This document shows positions 52,866 to 61,871 of a DNA stretch of 64,000 bases, piece by piece. The number at the start of each line of letters is the position of its first letter. Position 1 is the first letter of the stretch. The position numbers and the translations under genes were made by a program. The notes under the pieces were generated by a model that saw only the letters and a list, made by a program, of their open reading frames with translations, was not told the origin of the DNA and ran no database searches. The stretch spans positions 2,232,001 through 2,296,000 of the forward strand of contig NC_009767.1 in the NCBI RefSeq assembly GCF_000017805.1, in the 5' to 3' direction. Source of the DNA: Roseiflexus castenholzii DSM 13941 (GTDB lineage Bacteria; Chloroflexota; Chloroflexia; Chloroflexales; Roseiflexaceae).

Positions 52866-52939
52866 GGAAATCCCCCTGGATGCATGACTCAGAGTGAACG
52901 TTTTTTGTCTGTGCGTGCGCAATTTCCGCGTCCGAATTC

Positions 52940-53893
52940 ATGCGCAATGGAGAGAACGTGGAGCGACACAACGATGTGGAGCTGGCCCTGTGGAGCTACG
53001 GGGCAGTTGAGGTGGCATGGCTGGAACAGGCTATGCACTTGGCGCCTGCGTCGCCGTCCGCAATGCGCGTTGCGGCACTGTTTGCTCAGGGAGGGGTGGT
53101 ACGCATCAGGGGCGCAGCGGTGGAACGCATCAACGGTTCTGATCCCCTGGCGGGGACGAAGACATACCAGGGGAGCACAGCCTCTGACCGAGATCGCAGA
53201 GGAATCGCTGCGCCTTGTTACGATGGTCTCGAACTCGAACCAGGCGCCGGATGGTTGTGGAGCGGGCGCGCGCCGCTGACGATTATGCCGCACCCTCCCG
53301 GAGGCGCGCTGCTGGCAGTGCTTCCGGCCACGACACTAATGGCGCGGCTTGGCAACGTGGATGCGCTGACGGGGAGGATTCTGTCGGTTGTGCAGGGATG
53401 CGGCGCTGTCTGCGTTCAGTTGCTGTCAGCCCTTGTTCTGCAGGCGCCACTGCTCAGCGCCGGACAGCGCCTGATCCTGGGAGACGGCGCTCTCGATGCA
53501 ATCATCGTATGGCTGCGCGGTGAGCAGACCACAGACGATCACCTGTCAACACGCCGCCGTGAGTTGCTCAACGCAATCTACTCCTACATTGATCATCGTC
53601 TTGAGGATTATCAACTGTGCCCGCGCGTTATTGCCGACCGATTCGGTGTCTCCGTTCGCTATCTGCACATGCTCTTCGCGGCGACCGGTATCACCGTCAC
53701 CCGCTGGATCACCATTCGCCGTCTGGAGGTCATTCGGAGCGAATTGCTCCGTTGCGGCGGCGACCACGGCAGCATCCGCGACATTGCCACACGTTGGGGC
53801 TTTCACGATCTGTCGCGCTTCAGTCGCGTCTTCCGGCAGCACTTTGGCGAGCCGCCGTCGGTTTATGTACGTCGGCGTGTGGGGATAAGGTGA
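52940..53893 (+). CDS. AraC-family transcriptional regulator
   Basis: The 317-aa protein ends in a two-HTH AraC domain (residues about 215-315): IADRFGVSVRYLHMLFAATG and the second helix pair SIRDIATRWGFHDLSRFSRVFRQHFGEPPSVYVRR. The N-terminal ~200 residues resemble the AraC-binding-like domain of the NphR/FeaR group. It is divergent from acxABC and is the likely regulator, an alternative to the sigma-54 activator AcxR known from proteobacteria. A GTG at 52958 with GGAG five bases upstream is an equally good start. Confidence 0.85.
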   Translation: MRNGENVERHNDVELALWSYGAVEVAWLEQAMHLAPASPSAMRVAALFAQGGVVRIRGAAVERINGSDPLAGTKTYQGSTASDRDRRGIAAPCYDGLELEPGAGWLWSGRAPLTIMPHPPGGALLAVLPATTLMARLGNVDALTGRILSVVQGCGAVCVQLLSALVLQAPLLSAGQRLILGDGALDAIIVWLRGEQTTDDHLSTRRRELLNAIYSYIDHRLEDYQLCPRVIADRFGVSVRYLHMLFAATGITVTRWITIRRLEVIRSELLRCGGDHGSIRDIATRWGFHDLSRFSRVFRQHFGEPPSVYVRRRVGIR

Positions 53894-54168
53894 AACGATA
53901 AGGGTTGCACATCTATCAGGCGTGCGTTGATGGCTCGGACGGAGGCTTCCATGCGTGCGGTCGATAACGCTTCCCCATAGCATCGCGCAGCTCGCGCTGC
54001 CTTCCACGCGCCTGATGGGACCGTTTTGCGATTGGGCGACGATCTTCCAGAGATGGAGTATCGACGATACTCTTTGTCGAGACGGGAAATCTTTCCCAAC
54101 GTCTTCCGGGATGCTCTGCCCTTCCTTCCTGACGCGCCTGCCAGTATGCTCAAAGAAAAAGGAGGGAT
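53894..54168. other. Intergenic region with two palindromes
   Basis: GAGTATCG-A-CGATACTC (54056-54072) and GGGAAATCTTTCCC (54085-54098) are perfect palindromes, 97-113 bp before the small membrane protein. The first, followed by TTTGT, could end the araC transcript; either could be an operator. No gene is seen. Confidence 0.45.
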
Positions 54169-54174
54169 ATGAGT

Positions 54175-54327
54175 ATGGCACAGTCTTCGCCCGACGTTCA
54201 CGTGACATCGCTCCCGATCGCTCGCTCGCTGCCCTTACAAGTGGCGCAAGTGATTGCGGTGCTGATCACCGCTGCGGTCCTGATCGGGTTGACCTTGCTG
54301 CTCAACACGTTTGTCTTCAACGCCTGA
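54175..54327 (+). CDS. Small membrane protein (50 aa), unrecognised
   Basis: ATG at 54175 follows GGAGGG at 54161-54166 by 8 nt, a strong ribosome-binding site; an ATG at 54169 is too close. The protein reads MAQSSPDVHVTSLPIARSLP and then a single hydrophobic helix (VIAVLITAAVLIGLTLLL) ending NTFVFNA. It is too short for family assignment. It converges on the Trk transporter gene, whose stop is 14 bp away. No bacteriochlorophyll-binding histidine pattern like that of light-harvesting peptides is evident. Confidence 0.6.
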   Translation: MAQSSPDVHVTSLPIARSLPLQVAQVIAVLITAAVLIGLTLLLNTFVFNA

Positions 54328-54341
54328 AATGGCAGCCAGCG

Positions 54342-55703
54342 TCACCCGATGAGCACTTGCTCCTCCGGGTATGTCACCAGTTGCGGGCGCTGGTGCGCCA
54401 GCGCCACAACCAGCGTCAGAGCGCCCAACCGGCCCCAAAACATCATCACACAGATCACCAGTTGACCAAAGAGGTTTAACTCGCCGGTCAATTGTAGTGA
54501 CAAGCCGCAGGTCGCAAACGCCGATACCACCTCGAACAGAGCATCATCGAGCGAGGCCTCGTGCGTGATCAGGATCAACCAGGTTGCCGTCAGCACCACC
54601 AGGAGCGACACCGTCAGAATGGCGGCTGCCTTACGCACCGTCTGCGGCGCCAGGGTGCGCCCGCCAATCTGTGGTGATGCCAGGCCGCGCGCATAGGCGC
54701 CCACTGCCAGCATCAACACTGCAAACGTCCCTGTCGTAATGCCGCCTCCCATCGATGCCGGCGCACACCCGATGAACATCAGCACAATCGTCAGTAATCG
54801 ACCGGCGGGGGATAACTCATCGAGCGGCTGAAAGGCGCTGAATCCGGCAGTGCGCGTCGAAATTGACTGAAAGAGCGCCAGCGCAATCTGGCGCTCCAGC
54901 GACTCGTTTGCCAGCGGATGACCGGGTTGTTGTTCGGTCAGAAAAAGCCCGCCGGCGCCAATCGAGACCAGCGTGAGAACGACGGTCAGCGTGATGCGCG
55001 TATGCAGAGAGAAGCGTATCCGCCAGAACGTGAGCAATTCCGCCAGCACCGGGATGCCCAACCCGCCGAGGAAAATGAGCGTCCCCAGGATCGCCAGTGA
55101 GGTGCTATCGTTGGGAATGCCGTAGGGGTGCTGCGGCAACCCGCTGAACAGGTCGAAACCGGCGTTGCAAAAGGCGGAGACCGAGTGAAAGATCGCATAC
55201 AACAGAGCGCGTTCCGGTCCCAGCATGTCGCGCCAGTGAATCCAGAGCAAGGCAGCGCCAATCGTCTCGATCAACAAGACCGTCAGCAGCACGCGCCGCA
55301 CCAGTTGCACAATCGCGCCGGGCACCAGCAATCCCATCGAGTCGGTCAGCGCCAGGCGATCGGTGAGGGTGATTCGTCTTCCCAGCAACTGAAAGACAAT
55401 GACCGCCATGACCATAAACCCGACGCCGCCGATCTGGATCAGCAGCAGCAGCACGATCTGACCGGCAAGACTGAGATCGGAGACCGGAGTGATGATAGAC
55501 AGACCGGTGACACTGAGTGCTGAAACCGCAGTAAAGAGCGCCTCATTCCATGTGAGTGGACGTTGAGCGCCCATCCATGGCAGCATCAGGGTCAGCGTGC
55601 CGACCGTCACCAGGATCGCCAGCCCGATCACCAGGCGCAACGCAGCCGGCATAGGACGCGGCCGATAAGAGGAGCGCACCGATGATCGCGGCGACAATCT
55701 CAT
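54342..55703 (-). CDS. Potassium uptake protein, TrkH/KtrB family
   Basis: The 453-aa protein has the four M1-P-M2 repeats of K+ transporters, each with a filter glycine: SALSVTGLSI, SVSAFCNAGFDLF, SISTRTAGFSAF and SAFATCGLSLQL. It forms the membrane channel and works with the regulatory TrkA/KtrA subunit encoded 4 bp overlapping upstream. The first ~20 residues are basic and cytoplasmic. Confidence 0.92.
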   Translation of the reverse strand: MRLSPRSSVRSSYRPRPMPAALRLVIGLAILVTVGTLTLMLPWMGAQRPLTWNEALFTAVSALSVTGLSIITPVSDLSLAGQIVLLLLIQIGGVGFMVMAVIVFQLLGRRITLTDRLALTDSMGLLVPGAIVQLVRRVLLTVLLIETIGAALLWIHWRDMLGPERALLYAIFHSVSAFCNAGFDLFSGLPQHPYGIPNDSTSLAILGTLIFLGGLGIPVLAELLTFWRIRFSLHTRITLTVVLTLVSIGAGGLFLTEQQPGHPLANESLERQIALALFQSISTRTAGFSAFQPLDELSPAGRLLTIVLMFIGCAPASMGGGITTGTFAVLMLAVGAYARGLASPQIGGRTLAPQTVRKAAAILTVSLLVVLTATWLILITHEASLDDALFEVVSAFATCGLSLQLTGELNLFGQLVICVMMFWGRLGALTLVVALAHQRPQLVTYPEEQVLIG

Positions 55704-56368
55704 TTCAGCTCGGCAATCCGTGCAACGCTCTGATTTTCACCGATGACCGCTAGCAGGTCGCCATGCGCAAAGGTAAAATCCGGCGCCGGAAAGACCGTCA
55801 GATGCTCGCCGCGTTTGACTGCCAGAACCGTTACCCCGTACCGGCGACGTAGATCACATTCGCGCAATGTGTGGCCGACGAACGACGACGGGACGCGCAA
55901 TTCGGTAATGCTGTGTTCGACACCCAGCGCAATCTGGTCGACCATGCCCGGCGCGGCGAGTTCCTGCGCCAGACGGCAGCCAGCTTCGTGCTCCGGCAGA
56001 ATGACGCGGTCGGCGCCGACCCGCAGCAGGATGGTGCGTTGGCGATCGGTCGTCGCTTTGCAGATGACGTGGGGCACACCCAGAGATTTGACCGCCACGG
56101 TCGTCAGCAGGTTCGCCTCGAAGTTCGATCCGATAGCGATGACAACGGTATCGAAGGAAGGAATATCAACGGCGCGCAACGCATGCTCATCGGTCGAGTC
56201 AAGCGCAACGGTTTGGGTCAAACGATCGGCAAGTGATTGGACGATTGCGCGGTCGCGGTCGATCCCCAGAACGCTGAACCCGCGTTCGGCAAGCGTCAAT
56301 GCCAGACTGCTGCCGAATCGCCCAAGACCGATCACGGCAAACTCGGGTTTTCCGTTGAGGCGCGGCAC
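55700..56368 (-). CDS. Potassium uptake regulatory subunit, TrkA/KtrA family
   Basis: The 222-aa RCK protein has an N-terminal NAD/ATP-binding Rossmann motif (VIGLGRFGSSLALTLAERG) and a C-terminal TrkA_C domain from about residue 135. It gates the adjacent TrkH/KtrB channel. The 4-bp overlap with the channel gene indicates coupled translation. Confidence 0.92.
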   Translation of the reverse strand: MPRLNGKPEFAVIGLGRFGSSLALTLAERGFSVLGIDRDRAIVQSLADRLTQTVALDSTDEHALRAVDIPSFDTVVIAIGSNFEANLLTTVAVKSLGVPHVICKATTDRQRTILLRVGADRVILPEHEAGCRLAQELAAPGMVDQIALGVEHSITELRVPSSFVGHTLRECDLRRRYGVTVLAVKRGEHLTVFPAPDFTFAHGDLLAVIGENQSVARIAELK

Positions 56369-56406
56369 AGTCTTACCCTGCTCACATGGCGTCGAACAGT
56401 CTCAAA

Positions 56407-56415
56407 ATTGTACCA
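56407..56415 (-). promoter_or_regulatory. Putative trkA promoter, TGGTACAAT
   Basis: This extended -10 lies 39 nt upstream of the start at 56368 on the minus strand. Confidence 0.45.
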
Positions 56416-56454
56416 TGCCTGGTCGCGCGCATCCGGGCTGCTGCGTTCCCGCAT

Positions 56455-56685
56455 TCAGATCGCCAGGCATGTTACCGTGCGCTTGATCCCCGGAATGCCA
56501 TGCAGTTCATTCATCACCAGACGACCGATATCGCGCTGGTCGGGCACTTCGATTGTCACGATAATGTCGTATGGACCGGTCACCGGATCGGCAAGCGTGA
56601 TGCCCTTGATGGCGCGCAACGTGGCGAGCACGGAGCTCACCTGGCCAGCTTCGGCTTCGATCAGGACATAGGCTCTGGCAAGCAT
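56455..56685 (-). CDS. Lrp/AsnC-type ligand-binding (RAM) domain protein
   Basis: The 76-aa protein is only the C-terminal effector domain of Lrp/AsnC regulators (AYVLIEAEAGQVSSVLATL, TGPYDIIVTIEV, VNEL-like helix LVMNELHGIPGI) and lacks the DNA-binding half. Such stand-alone RAM proteins may sense amino acids. GGAGGTG 6 nt upstream of the ATG fixes the start. A promoter-like TGCTATAAT lies 142 nt upstream. Confidence 0.9.
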   Translation of the reverse strand: MLARAYVLIEAEAGQVSSVLATLRAIKGITLADPVTGPYDIIVTIEVPDQRDIGRLVMNELHGIPGIKRTVTCLAI

Positions 56686-56826
56686 GACGCACCTCCGCCT
56701 TTCTCTGTGCCTGGACGAAACCCGTCCTCGTGGAGAAGATGCGCCTGACAGGAACGGTTGGTCATTGTGATGGCGCCTGTTGAGAGTGTCGTCGACTCTC
56801 CAGTGAGTCGGGATCGACCAGTATGT

Positions 56827-56835
56827 ATTATAGCA
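56827..56835 (-). promoter_or_regulatory. Putative promoter of the RAM-domain gene, TGCTATAAT
   Basis: A perfect extended -10 on the minus strand leaves a leader of about 140 nt, in which GAGAGT-N7-ACTCTC (56781-56799) can pair. Confidence 0.5.
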
Positions 56836-57089
56836 CAACAGTGTTCTCAGCGCGGCTACGAGCCGAACCCGATGAACGGTCTCATGGGGTCGGGAACCAC
56901 AGCGTCGCATCTGTCGCTCCGCGCGCTGCTGCCCCGCTCACATCGACTGACAGCGCCTATACGTTCCATAGATAACGCGCCGCGTTCAAAAGCAGTTGAC
57001 GCCATGGCGCGCTATGCGGTATCATACCGATGCACCTGTTTTCGGCCGTGCACAGTGAGGCTTAGGATATTGCGAGAGGAGTTTCGGCC
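56836..57089 (+). promoter_or_regulatory. Upstream region of the 56-aa protein with promoter TTGACG-18-TATCAT
   Basis: TTGACG (56996-57001), an 18-bp spacer and TATCAT (57020-57025) form a good sigma-70-type promoter 65 nt before the gene. The rest of the gap shows no gene. Confidence 0.55.
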
Positions 57090-57260
57090 ATGCGCAACGT
57101 TGTGGGCGCACTAGCATTTCTTATCGGACTGGGTATTGGTATGATCGGCGGAGCGGCGCTGCTGGCATACGCCTATCAGGCGGCCGGTCTCTACCCGCCC
57201 GATGATGCCACTATCAAATTTATTGCGCGTGAGCGCGGTTGGTTGCGCGACGACGTCTAG
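57090..57260 (+). CDS. Small membrane-anchored protein (56 aa), unrecognised
   Basis: ATG at 57090 follows AGAGGAG by 9 nt. The protein begins MRNVVGALAF and has one Gly-rich hydrophobic helix (LIGLGIGMIGGAALLAYAY), then a short polar tail with IKFIARERGWLRDD. It has its own promoter-like sequence. It precedes the acyl-CoA synthetase by 154 bp. The function is unknown. Confidence 0.65.
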   Translation: MRNVVGALAFLIGLGIGMIGGAALLAYAYQAAGLYPPDDATIKFIARERGWLRDDV

Positions 57261-57414
57261 TGTTGCGACTCGAAGGGAACGCAGCTGCCAGGTGCGAGTC
57301 GCCTGGCAGCGCAGCAGAGGAAGGTTCGTTCGACGGCGCTGATCCGTCTGGTCGGAGTGTGAGTGTCAATGGGGTCTGGTGCGCCGCCTGACGCCATGCA
57401 AAGGAGCATGAACC

Positions 57415-59187
57415 ATGAACAACAGTGTGGATCGACCCTGGTTTGCGAGTTATGAGCCGAATGTGCCGCGTTCTGTCGAAATCCCCAACGTCACGCTGAA
57501 CTACTTTTTGGCGGAGAGTACGCGAAAGTACCCGTACAACACAGCGACCAATTTTGTGTTGAGCTACCTGGCGCGCGGTCTGTACACCGTCGGTGGCAAG
57601 ATGACCTACCAGAAGCTCAACGAAATGGTCGATCGCTTTGCCAATGCGCTCTATCAACTGGGGGTGCGCAAGGGCGATCGCGTCGCGTTGATGCTGCCCA
57701 ATTCGCCACACTATGTGATTGCGTTCTTTGCGTCAATGCGCATTGGCGCGATTGTCGTCAATAACAATCCAACGTACACTGCGCGTGAACTGAAGCATCA
57801 ACTGGTCGATAGCGGCTCTGAGACGATTGTGCTGCTGAACCTGTTCTATCCGCGGTTGCAGGAAATCCGTGCTGAAACGCCGCTCAAGCGCGTGATTGTG
57901 GCGCATATCTACGATACGCTTGGTCCGCTGTCGCGCTTCCTGGTGCATGCCAAACAGAGCAAACAGCCCGATTGGGTCGATGTCTCGCACGACTCGAGCG
58001 TCTATCTGTTCCAGCATTTGCTCGAACGCTATGGACCCAATCCGCCAACGGTCGATGTGCAACCCGAGGACGTTGCGCTGTTCCAGTATACCGGCGGGAC
58101 GACCGGTTTGCCGAAGGCGGCGATGCTCACCCATCGCAATCTGGTGGCAAATACCGTCCAGGTGGCGTCGTGGCTCACAAAGACCGACTATGGCGCCGAG
58201 AAGATGATGTGCGCTATTCCGTTCTTCCATGTCTATGGCATGACGGTCGCAATGATCTACGGTCTTTACCTGGGTGGCGAGTTGACGATTGTTCCCAACC
58301 CGCGCGAACTCGATCATGTGATGGATGTGATGCAGCGCGAGCGTTCGACCCTCTTCCCCGGTGTGCCGGCGATGTATATTCGGATTGTCAACCATCCGCG
58401 CATCAATGAGTATGATTTGAAGTCGATCAAAGCCTGTATCAGCGGTTCGGCGCCGCTGCCCATCGAAGTCCAGGAGAAGTTCGGTCAGATCACCGGCGGA
58501 CGCCTGGTTGAAGGCTTCGGGATGACGGAACTCTCGCCGGTCTCGCACTGCAACCCGGTGTTCGGTAAACGGAAGAAGGGATCGATTGGCATTCCGCTGC
58601 CGGATGTCGATGCGAAGATCATCGATCTGGAAACGGGTGAGGATATTCCGTTCGGGTCGGACAAGGAAGGCGAACTGGTCGTCAAGGGTCCGATGGTGAT
58701 GAAGGGGTACTGGAATCGTCCCGAGGAGACCGAAGCGACGTTCACTCCCGATGGTTGGCTGCGCACCGGGGATATTTGCAAGGTCGATGAAGAGGGATAC
58801 TTCTACATCGTGGACCGCAAGAAGGATATGATGATCGCGTCGGGGTACAAGGTGTTGCCGCGCGATGTCGAGGAAGTGCTCTTCACCCATCCCAAGGTGC
58901 TCGAAGCCGTGGTTGTCGGCATTCCGCATCCAACGCGCGGTGATGACACGATTAAGGCGTTCATCGTGCTCAAACCAGGTGAGAGTGCAACGCCCGACGA
59001 AATTCGTGAGTTCTGCAAGCAGCACCTCGCGCCGTATAAGGTGCCGCGTGAGGTCGAGTTCCGCGCCGAACTGCCCAAGACGATGGTCGGCAAAGTGTTG
59101 CGGCGCGTGTTGATCGAAGAAGAAAAGGCAAAACTCGCGGGCGCGCCAGCGATGGAAACCGCAGGTGCGTCGTCTGCCAGAGGATAA
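57415..59187 (+). CDS. Long-chain fatty acid--CoA ligase
   Basis: The 590-aa ANL enzyme has the P-loop YTGGTTGLPKAAM, the GFGMTELSPV segment, hinge RTGDICKVDEEGYFYIVDRKKDM and the C-terminal catalytic lysine in PKTMVGKVLRR. Length and motifs match FadD-type ligases, which activate fatty acids for degradation or lipid synthesis. AAGGAG lies about 9 nt upstream of the ATG. Confidence 0.93.
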   Translation: MNNSVDRPWFASYEPNVPRSVEIPNVTLNYFLAESTRKYPYNTATNFVLSYLARGLYTVGGKMTYQKLNEMVDRFANALYQLGVRKGDRVALMLPNSPHYVIAFFASMRIGAIVVNNNPTYTARELKHQLVDSGSETIVLLNLFYPRLQEIRAETPLKRVIVAHIYDTLGPLSRFLVHAKQSKQPDWVDVSHDSSVYLFQHLLERYGPNPPTVDVQPEDVALFQYTGGTTGLPKAAMLTHRNLVANTVQVASWLTKTDYGAEKMMCAIPFFHVYGMTVAMIYGLYLGGELTIVPNPRELDHVMDVMQRERSTLFPGVPAMYIRIVNHPRINEYDLKSIKACISGSAPLPIEVQEKFGQITGGRLVEGFGMTELSPVSHCNPVFGKRKKGSIGIPLPDVDAKIIDLETGEDIPFGSDKEGELVVKGPMVMKGYWNRPEETEATFTPDGWLRTGDICKVDEEGYFYIVDRKKDMMIASGYKVLPRDVEEVLFTHPKVLEAVVVGIPHPTRGDDTIKAFIVLKPGESATPDEIREFCKQHLAPYKVPREVEFRAELPKTMVGKVLRRVLIEEEKAKLAGAPAMETAGASSARG

Positions 59188-59293
59188 CGCCGCGCCGTAT
59201 CGGTAACAGGTGCAACGGAGGTGACAGATGTTCGGGCGGTTGGTCGCACGTTGAGAAGTGCGCCTCGCCTGGCATCTGTCGCCTGTTTCTGGT

Positions 59294-60505
59294 ATGTCGA
59301 TCTCGTATGCCGAACTTGCTTCGCTGACATGTCCCGTCTGCCGCACGTCGTTCGAGGCGGAGATTTGGACGATTGTCGATGCGCGGGAACGTCCCGATCT
59401 GGCGGGTATGTTGCTGTCGGGCGAACTGAACATGGTGACCTGCCCACAGTGCGGTCATCAGGCGGATGCGGGCGGCCCGCTGCTCGTCCACGATCCGGAC
59501 GGGCGGCGTGTCTATTTTGCAGCGCCTGCCGATGCTCCCGAACATGTGTGGCGCGAACGGGCGCGGGAATTGCTGTATGTGCTGGTCGGCAGCCTTCCCG
59601 AAGAAGCGCGTCTTCCTTATCTCGGCGATGTGCAGGTGGAAGTCGAGTCCGGCGGCGTGCGCAAGGCGCTGCTGCGTCGCGGCAGGCGCTTCGCTCCACC
59701 TCCGTCGATTGCTCCCAAACCTTCCCGCAATGTTCACACGTCTTCTCCTCCGGTTGAACGATTGGATATCGCTGCCGCGCCCGATGCGGTTGTCGTAGCC
59801 ATTGAGGAACTGATTGCCGCCGATACCGCTACAGAGGCGGCTGCGGTGGTCAATCGGCATCCCGTCCTTGCGACACCGGATGCCGATGTGGTCATCGAAC
59901 AACTCATCAGCGCTGCGCGCGCGCACGGGGAACACGACATCGCGCGCGCACTGACCGAGGCGCGGGTGTTGCTCCACGATCTGCGCGCTGGTGTGGCGCC
60001 CGGCGATCGGCAGGATACGCGCGCTGCTCCTGCTCTCGCTGATGTCGAAGGAATACGCCTCGCGGACGTGGCGTATCAAGCGTTTCTGCGCACCGAAAGC
60101 CTCCCTGCGTTGCGTGAAGCCGTCGCCGATTATCCGGTTCTGCTCGAACCGTGGGCGGACGAGGACCTGGCAGCGCGTGTCGATGCCGCGCTGGACGAGG
60201 GGAACGAACATCTGGCGCAGGCGATTGAACTGCGCCGTGATGCGCTTACGCGCCTGCGCGTAGAAATGACCGGCGCTGAAGGGTTGCATCAGGCGATCGA
60301 TGCGCTATTGCGCGCTGGTCACGAGCCTGATGCGCTCGCGGCAGTCGTTGGCGAGTATCCTGCACTGCTGACCGATGCGGCGCACACTGCGCTGTTCGAA
60401 CTGGCTGCTGGCGCCCGCGCTCGCGGCGATCACGCGCTGGCAGAGTATGCGGTTGAGTGCCGCGCTTTACTTCGTCGTGTTCGAGAGGGGCTTCAGGAGG
60501 AGTGA
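59294..60505 (+). CDS. CpXC-domain protein with helical PxLL repeats
   Basis: The 403-aa protein starts with a zinc-ribbon-like CpXC domain (LTCPVCRTSFEAEIW and MVTCPQCGHQ, residues about 10-120). After a proline-rich linker, three ~75-residue helical repeats carry a P-x-L-L pattern: VVNRHPVLATPDAD, AVADYPVLLEPWAD and VVGEYPALLTDAAH. Such repeats are common in Chloroflexota proteins of unknown role, often in protein-protein interaction. It ends just before the alcohol dehydrogenase. Confidence 0.75.
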   Translation: MSISYAELASLTCPVCRTSFEAEIWTIVDARERPDLAGMLLSGELNMVTCPQCGHQADAGGPLLVHDPDGRRVYFAAPADAPEHVWRERARELLYVLVGSLPEEARLPYLGDVQVEVESGGVRKALLRRGRRFAPPPSIAPKPSRNVHTSSPPVERLDIAAAPDAVVVAIEELIAADTATEAAAVVNRHPVLATPDADVVIEQLISAARAHGEHDIARALTEARVLLHDLRAGVAPGDRQDTRAAPALADVEGIRLADVAYQAFLRTESLPALREAVADYPVLLEPWADEDLAARVDAALDEGNEHLAQAIELRRDALTRLRVEMTGAEGLHQAIDALLRAGHEPDALAAVVGEYPALLTDAAHTALFELAAGARARGDHALAEYAVECRALLRRVREGLQEE

Positions 60506-60506
60506 C

Positions 60507-61673
60507 ATGATCGACTTTTTCGAGTACCACATGCGCACCCGATTGATGTACAAGATCGGCCTGGCGCGTGAATTTGCCAATGAAGTCGCGCAACTTGGCG
60601 TGCAACGCGCGCTGCTCGTCGCGGATCCCGGCGTGGTGCAGGCAGGATTGCTCGACCGGGTGCGTGGAGGTTTGGAAGGATCTATCGATGTCGTGGGCGC
60701 CTTTACCGATGTTCCGTCCGACTCATCAGTGGCGACGGTCGAGCAGGGCGCCGCTGTGGCGCGCGATACCGGCGCTGATGTGTTGATTGCAGTCGGCGGT
60801 GGTTCTGCCATTGATACCGCCAAGGCCATGCGCATCCTGCTGACCGAAGGCGGGACGCTGTACGACTATCAGGGCGCCAATCTCCTCACCCGCCCGCTCT
60901 TCCCGATGATTGCCATCCCGACAACCGCCGGCACCGGCAGCGAAGTCACCCCGGTTGCGGTTATTCGTGATGAGCAGGCGGAACAGAAACTGTTCTTCCT
61001 CAGTCCCTATCTGGGACCGGAACTGGCGATCCTCGACCCGGAGATGACGCGCACGCTGCCGCCGCGTCTGACGGCCGCTACCGGTATGGACGCGCTCAGC
61101 CACGCCATCGAGACTTTCGTTGGCGTTGGCGCGAATCCGATCACCGACAGCCTGGCGCTTCAGGCGATTGACATGATCTCGAACTATCTGCGTGCCGCCA
61201 CGCACAATGGCGATGATCTCGAAGCGCGCGGCAATATGCTGATCGCGGCTGCCATTGCGGGGATTGCGTTTTCCACCACGGGCATCGGTGTGAATACCGG
61301 CATCATCCATGCCGCCTCGCACACCGTCGGTGCGGCGTATCACGTTCATCACGGCACGGCTAATTCGATCCTCCTGCCGCACGGCATGCGCTTCAACGCT
61401 GCGGTCGTTCCCAACCGTATGGTTCGGATCGCGCGCGCTATGGGCGTTAACGCCGGTGGACGCCCCGAAGAGGATGTCATTGCCGACGGGATCGCCGCTG
61501 TCGCCAAACTCGCCGCCGATTGCGGGTTGCCTGCGCGCCTGCGTGATGTCGGTGTGCCGGAGGATGCCTTGCCTGCGCTCGCCGAAGGGACCTTGATGGA
61601 TGGCGCGATTATGAGCAATCCACGCCCGGTGGAGTATGAAGATGCGCTGGCGATCCTGCGCGCTGCCTACTGA
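60507..61673 (+). CDS. Iron-containing alcohol dehydrogenase
   Basis: The 388-aa group III dehydrogenase has the NAD-binding GGGSAIDTAKAM, the iron-site segments MDALSHAIE and HTVGAAYHVHHGTANSILLPH, and IPTTAGTGSEVTP. It may oxidise or reduce a short-chain alcohol or aldehyde; the substrate is not readable. AGGAGG at 60495-60500 lies 6 nt before the ATG. It starts one base after the CpXC gene stop and is probably co-transcribed. Confidence 0.92.
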   Translation: MIDFFEYHMRTRLMYKIGLAREFANEVAQLGVQRALLVADPGVVQAGLLDRVRGGLEGSIDVVGAFTDVPSDSSVATVEQGAAVARDTGADVLIAVGGGSAIDTAKAMRILLTEGGTLYDYQGANLLTRPLFPMIAIPTTAGTGSEVTPVAVIRDEQAEQKLFFLSPYLGPELAILDPEMTRTLPPRLTAATGMDALSHAIETFVGVGANPITDSLALQAIDMISNYLRAATHNGDDLEARGNMLIAAAIAGIAFSTTGIGVNTGIIHAASHTVGAAYHVHHGTANSILLPHGMRFNAAVVPNRMVRIARAMGVNAGGRPEEDVIADGIAAVAKLAADCGLPARLRDVGVPEDALPALAEGTLMDGAIMSNPRPVEYEDALAILRAAY

Positions 61674-61871
61674 GATCGCCTTCTATTGCACCTGCAATGT
61701 TCATACCGGGGTGTCTACAGAAGGGCCCCCCGGTATCCTGATTGACCGTCGCTTTCCCCCTCCGTCCTCTGTGTCGCTATGGTTTCGCCGCGAAGCAGCG
61801 TTGAGGCATTCATCGTACCTGCGATACTCCATAGTAGCGTTTTCTTTCATGCGGGAAACTATCCGTGGGGG

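Noticed and set aside
54175..54327. Light-harvesting alpha/beta polypeptide
   Set aside because: The size fits, but there is no helix histidine in the usual bacteriochlorophyll-binding position and no partner peptide or reaction-centre gene nearby.
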